Origin: Ochromonas danica
Taxonomy: Eukaryota > Sar > Chrysophyceae > Chromulinales > Chromulinaceae
Length of the DNA: 64,000 nucleotides
Reading direction: 5' to 3'
Assembly: GCA_015146655.1 (NCBI GenBank)
Contig: VKHL01000121.1
Span: forward strand, 24,417 to 88,416
Shown: positions 58,530-64,000 of the stretch, piece after piece
How the letters are laid out: each line of letters begins with the position of its first letter
Position numbering within the stretch: position 1 is the stretch's first letter
Program-made: the position numbers and the translations under genes
The notes under the pieces: generated by a model
What the model was told of the DNA's origin: nothing
The model's database searches: none
What the model saw: the letters and a program-made list of their open reading frames with translations, nothing else

Positions 58530-59324
58530 ATGTATTGGATAGGGTTTGGATATTTTCTATCCTTGATATTCTTCTCTTTGGAAGGATTTCAATGTATAGA
58601 AGAGCAACTACTTAAACATCCGAATGGAGGGGCGGAATATCTCTTTGTTGGTTACACAAATACATTTTATGGATCAGTTCTACCCAAGGGATTCATAAAA
58701 CGTGTCCAAGAAAGATTAGGAGATGTCGAAACCACTACCATTGCATTACCATCCTCTCAATCAGCAGATATAGTTGCCATGCTGAAACAGTTGAATTCCA
58801 ATGTGAGATACGAGTCCGTTTTCCTTTTCATCGAACCAGATGCCATCCTATCTCATTATGGTGATTCACTTCCAGATACGATATCCGAACATATTGATGT
58901 GATTAGCAGAGAAATAGAAACTATTATCTCTGTATTGAAGGGCCTAAGCAAAGATGTTAAAGTGTATACTTTGCTTTTCCATGGAGAGGCCTCGACAGAA
59001 AATGAGCTGGAGTCTCATTTTGAACAATGGAAAATCGTGATAAAGCGTATTACTGCTCACTCAGATCTTTCTCTTTTTGATTTTAGTCTCACTTTTGAAA
59101 AAGTAGCTGAAGATGTTAATATTGACGATCTGGAGCATTCAGTGCTCACACATGAAGGCAACATTTTGAATGATCATGGTCATTTGGTGATTGCTAATGA
59201 GCTACTAAGAAGCATGGGTAAAGCAAACTTAAAAGATGAAGTGGTTGAATTCATTCGCCAATCTACATACAGGGAATCCCACCCAAACGATATGCGATCC
59301 ATGCAAAAGCAATATGCTGTGTAG
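58530..59324 (+). CDS. Secreted SGNH-hydrolase-like protein
   Basis: Single exon, 264 residues from ATG (MYWIGFGYFLSLIFFSLEGF, a signal peptide). A TTG six codons upstream is not used. The rest is one alpha/beta domain: EYLFVGYTNTFYG at the place of the GDSL strand, VFLFIEPDAIL, VKVYTLLFHGE, and near the end NILNDHGHLVIANELLRS, which matches the D..H block V of GDSL/SGNH esterases. The block I serine is not evident (GYTNTF rather than GDS), so catalysis is doubtful. No membrane span other than the signal. It may be a carbohydrate- or lipid-acyl-binding relative. It is divergent from the giant EGF gene. Confidence 0.6.
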   Translation: MYWIGFGYFLSLIFFSLEGFQCIEEQLLKHPNGGAEYLFVGYTNTFYGSVLPKGFIKRVQERLGDVETTTIALPSSQSADIVAMLKQLNSNVRYESVFLFIEPDAILSHYGDSLPDTISEHIDVISREIETIISVLKGLSKDVKVYTLLFHGEASTENELESHFEQWKIVIKRITAHSDLSLFDFSLTFEKVAEDVNIDDLEHSVLTHEGNILNDHGHLVIANELLRSMGKANLKDEVVEFIRQSTYRESHPNDMRSMQKQYAV

Positions 59325-59448
59325 AACTACTCATTGTTTAAGGAAAGACTTTATCTATGTAATGTATCATACAAATGTAAGATATTTTGTGAGTTCATTG
59401 TAATGACAGCTTTGTACGATAATTACACAGCTATTATAATCACTTCTG

Positions 59449-60069
59449 CTATTTTCTGACATATCTCCAGATCACGTATAAAACCACTAAAATCAAAATC
59501 ATCCCAATGTAAACAATCCATTTATCTACAGCATCTCTTGATTCCACACTTTTTAACAAGTTGCCTGATATTCCTAAGTAGTTTAGCATGTCCAGAGCTT
59601 TCCGTTGGATGCCTTTCAGTCGCTCACGCTGGTTGATGAGTTCACTCAAGGTCTCCCTACCGATGCTGATATAGTCATTTACATACTGTGTTGATCTGGT
59701 TAAAGACCCATTCTCTGCTAGTTCCAGAGCAATATCATTTTGTGGTGAACTGTCTGGTCGAGGAGGACCAAATAGGAGGTTTTTCTTGAGCTCTTGATCA
59801 CCAATTCGTCCTGCTAAATTATCAGCCATTGCTTTAAGATTATGATAGGTTGATCGTAGATGTTGCACTCTTCGGCGATAGTCATCTTTCCTTGCTTTGG
59901 GTTCCTTCTCCACCAACTTGTCAATCTGTACTAAGGTGAGATTGAACTGCTTCAAACTATCTAAGACTTTTCCAATATTCTGAGTTGCTTTACCACCTTG
60001 AATATCTAAAAGTTGTTGTTCTATCTCATGAAGCTTATGCTTCTCTTCAGGAAGGAGCTCACTGAGCAT
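59449..60069 (-). CDS. BOS1: Golgi Qb-SNARE Bos1/membrin (GOSR2)
   Basis: Single exon, 206 residues, ATG start. The N-terminal three-helix part (EEKHKLHEIEQQLLDIQGG; ARKDDYRRRVQHLRSTYH) and the linker LLFGPPRPDS are membrin-like. The SNARE helix reads YVNDYISIGRETLSELINQR through ERLKGIQRKALDMLNYLGIS. A tail anchor (WIVYIGMILILVVLYVIWRYV) ends with RK. Membrin works with Sed5, Bet1 and Sec22 in ER-to-Golgi fusion. The order 'L..L..QR..LKG.Q+K.LD..N.LG.S' is diagnostic for this branch. The gene is head-to-head with VPS34, 151 bases away. Confidence 0.9.
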   Translation of the reverse strand: MLSELLPEEKHKLHEIEQQLLDIQGGKATQNIGKVLDSLKQFNLTLVQIDKLVEKEPKARKDDYRRRVQHLRSTYHNLKAMADNLAGRIGDQELKKNLLFGPPRPDSSPQNDIALELAENGSLTRSTQYVNDYISIGRETLSELINQRERLKGIQRKALDMLNYLGISGNLLKSVESRDAVDKWIVYIGMILILVVLYVIWRYVRK

Positions 60070-60220
60070 CAGGATTGGGATTATTGTTTTTGTTGTTTTG
60101 GTTGTTGTGTTGTGGGAAGGAACTTGCGGGTTATTATTACCTTCCTGCGCAATGAGAGAGGTCTCTGTGCTCTTTTATGTGAATTGATTTGATTCTCTCA
60201 ACATCAAAGGATATAGCACC

Positions 60221-63673
<3,453 letters not shown>

Positions 63674-63743
63674 ATGATAATTAGGTGTACCTTTAGCTTA
63701 GCTTACCTTTCTGTATACCAATACTTACACTTAAGACGCAAGC

Positions 63744-63993
63744 TAGTCTGGTCGATAAAGAGATAGTCCCGGTTTCGAACTCTATCCCCTCTGTATCTCA
63801 AATGCGCACGCTTCGTGTCCCACATGCGCTTGGTTTCATGGCCGTTTGTTGCTTGGGGAATCTCCCCTTCCCACCCATGGTTTCACAATCCGTGGTTCAA
63901 TCACCCTCAGGACAGCCTCTCTTCGACGTTTACGCGGCCCCTCCGAAGCGCCAGAGGATGACTTGGCAGCTTTTAGAATTCGCACGGCATTAA
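63744..63993 (+). pseudogene. Truncated inverted copy of the ATF6-like bZIP gene
   Basis: About 70 bases beyond the VPS34 stop, the plus strand repeats the segment of the bZIP gene around its membrane helix (original at about 479-672, minus strand). Over 63780-63920 I count only about five base differences plus one 18-base gap. The gap removes two 9-base units coding VLAVLA, so GFMAVLAVLAVCCLG becomes GFMAVCCLG and the hydrophobic helix shrinks. Homology fades after SGQPL, the RRLM site is lost, and a stop follows (FARH*, TAA at 63991-63993). The frame leads in from SLVDKEIVPVSNS without an ATG matching a gene start. It looks like a duplicated fragment rather than a working gene. The window ends seven bases later. 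Confidence 0.85.
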
Positions 63994-64000
63994 TATCAAC

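Overview
The window is eukaryotic nuclear DNA. Genes are dense (about 28 protein-coding genes in 64 kb). They are split by short GT-AG introns of roughly 65-95 nt, use the standard genetic code, and lie on both strands, often as closely spaced head-to-head pairs. Three things point to a flagellated protist, most likely a stramenopile and possibly an alga. There is a SPEF1-type axonemal CH-domain protein. The sedolisin has a Pro/Thr-rich 'PTxxPT' linker. A bestrophin channel begins with a signal peptide followed by a Phe (VSC|F), resembling a secondary-plastid bipartite presequence. The lineage is inferred, not proven. No bacterial-style operon, CRISPR array or prophage is present.

Layout. 1-1371: membrane-tethered bZIP factor, ATF6-like (-, runs off the window). 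1.7-5.0 kb: exocyst SEC3 (+). 5.1-6.6 kb: proteasome RPN10 (-). 7.1-8.4 kb: VDAC porin (+). 8.5-9.2 kb: SPEF1 (-). 9.5-10.7 kb: VAP (+). 10.9-12.8 kb: TBC1D23-like TBC-rhodanese (+). 13.3-14.0 kb: Ser/Pro-rich hypothetical (-), then a long (AC)n repeat. 14.6-18.1 kb: large coiled-coil/polyQ protein (-). 18.4-19.4 kb: USE1-like SNARE (+). 19.5-23.7 kb: ankyrin-WW-formin (-). 24.3-25.4 kb: MAT1 (-). 25.6-29.0 kb: cytosolic leucyl-tRNA synthetase (+). 29.2-32.3 kb: COG7 (+). 32.46 kb: tRNA-Gly(GCC). 32.7-33.2 kb: cytochrome b5 protein (-). 33.7-36.3 kb: membrane-anchored sedolisin (+). 36.7-37.5 kb: protein with a DSG motif (-). 37.6-38.7 kb: decayed zinc-finger gene. 38.8-39.9 kb: relic pogo/Tigger-type DNA transposon with terminal inverted repeats and TA duplication. 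40.2-41.2 kb: nitrilase (+). 42.0-43.2 kb: bestrophin (+). 43.3-44.7 kb: galactokinase with a C-terminal membrane anchor (-). 44.9-45.5 kb: Lys-rich hypothetical (+). 45.5-48.0 kb: CDC48/p97 (-). 48.4-51.7 kb: double ATP-grasp protein (+). 51.8-58.3 kb: giant NHL/EGF membrane protein (-). 58.5-59.3 kb: secreted SGNH-like protein (+). 59.4-60.1 kb: Bos1/membrin SNARE (-). 60.2-63.7 kb: VPS34 PI3-kinase (+). 63.74-63.99 kb: truncated inverted copy of the bZIP gene's membrane segment.

Biology. Many genes serve the secretory and endosomal membrane system: SEC3, VAP, TBC1D23-like, USE1, COG7, Bos1 and VPS34. Others serve protein quality control (RPN10, CDC48, the candidate ER-stress bZIP) and the cytoskeleton (formin, SPEF1). 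The rest are housekeeping genes.

Most notable items: the ATF6-like bZIP (bZIP, membrane segment, RRLM site-1-protease-like motif) and its degenerate copy 62 kb away; the transposon relic; the ANK-WW-FH2 fusion; the tail-anchored galactokinase; the membrane-anchored sedolisin; the tandem ATP-grasp protein; and the giant NHL-EGF surface protein. All exon boundaries were set by hand from splice consensus, phase and family similarity.
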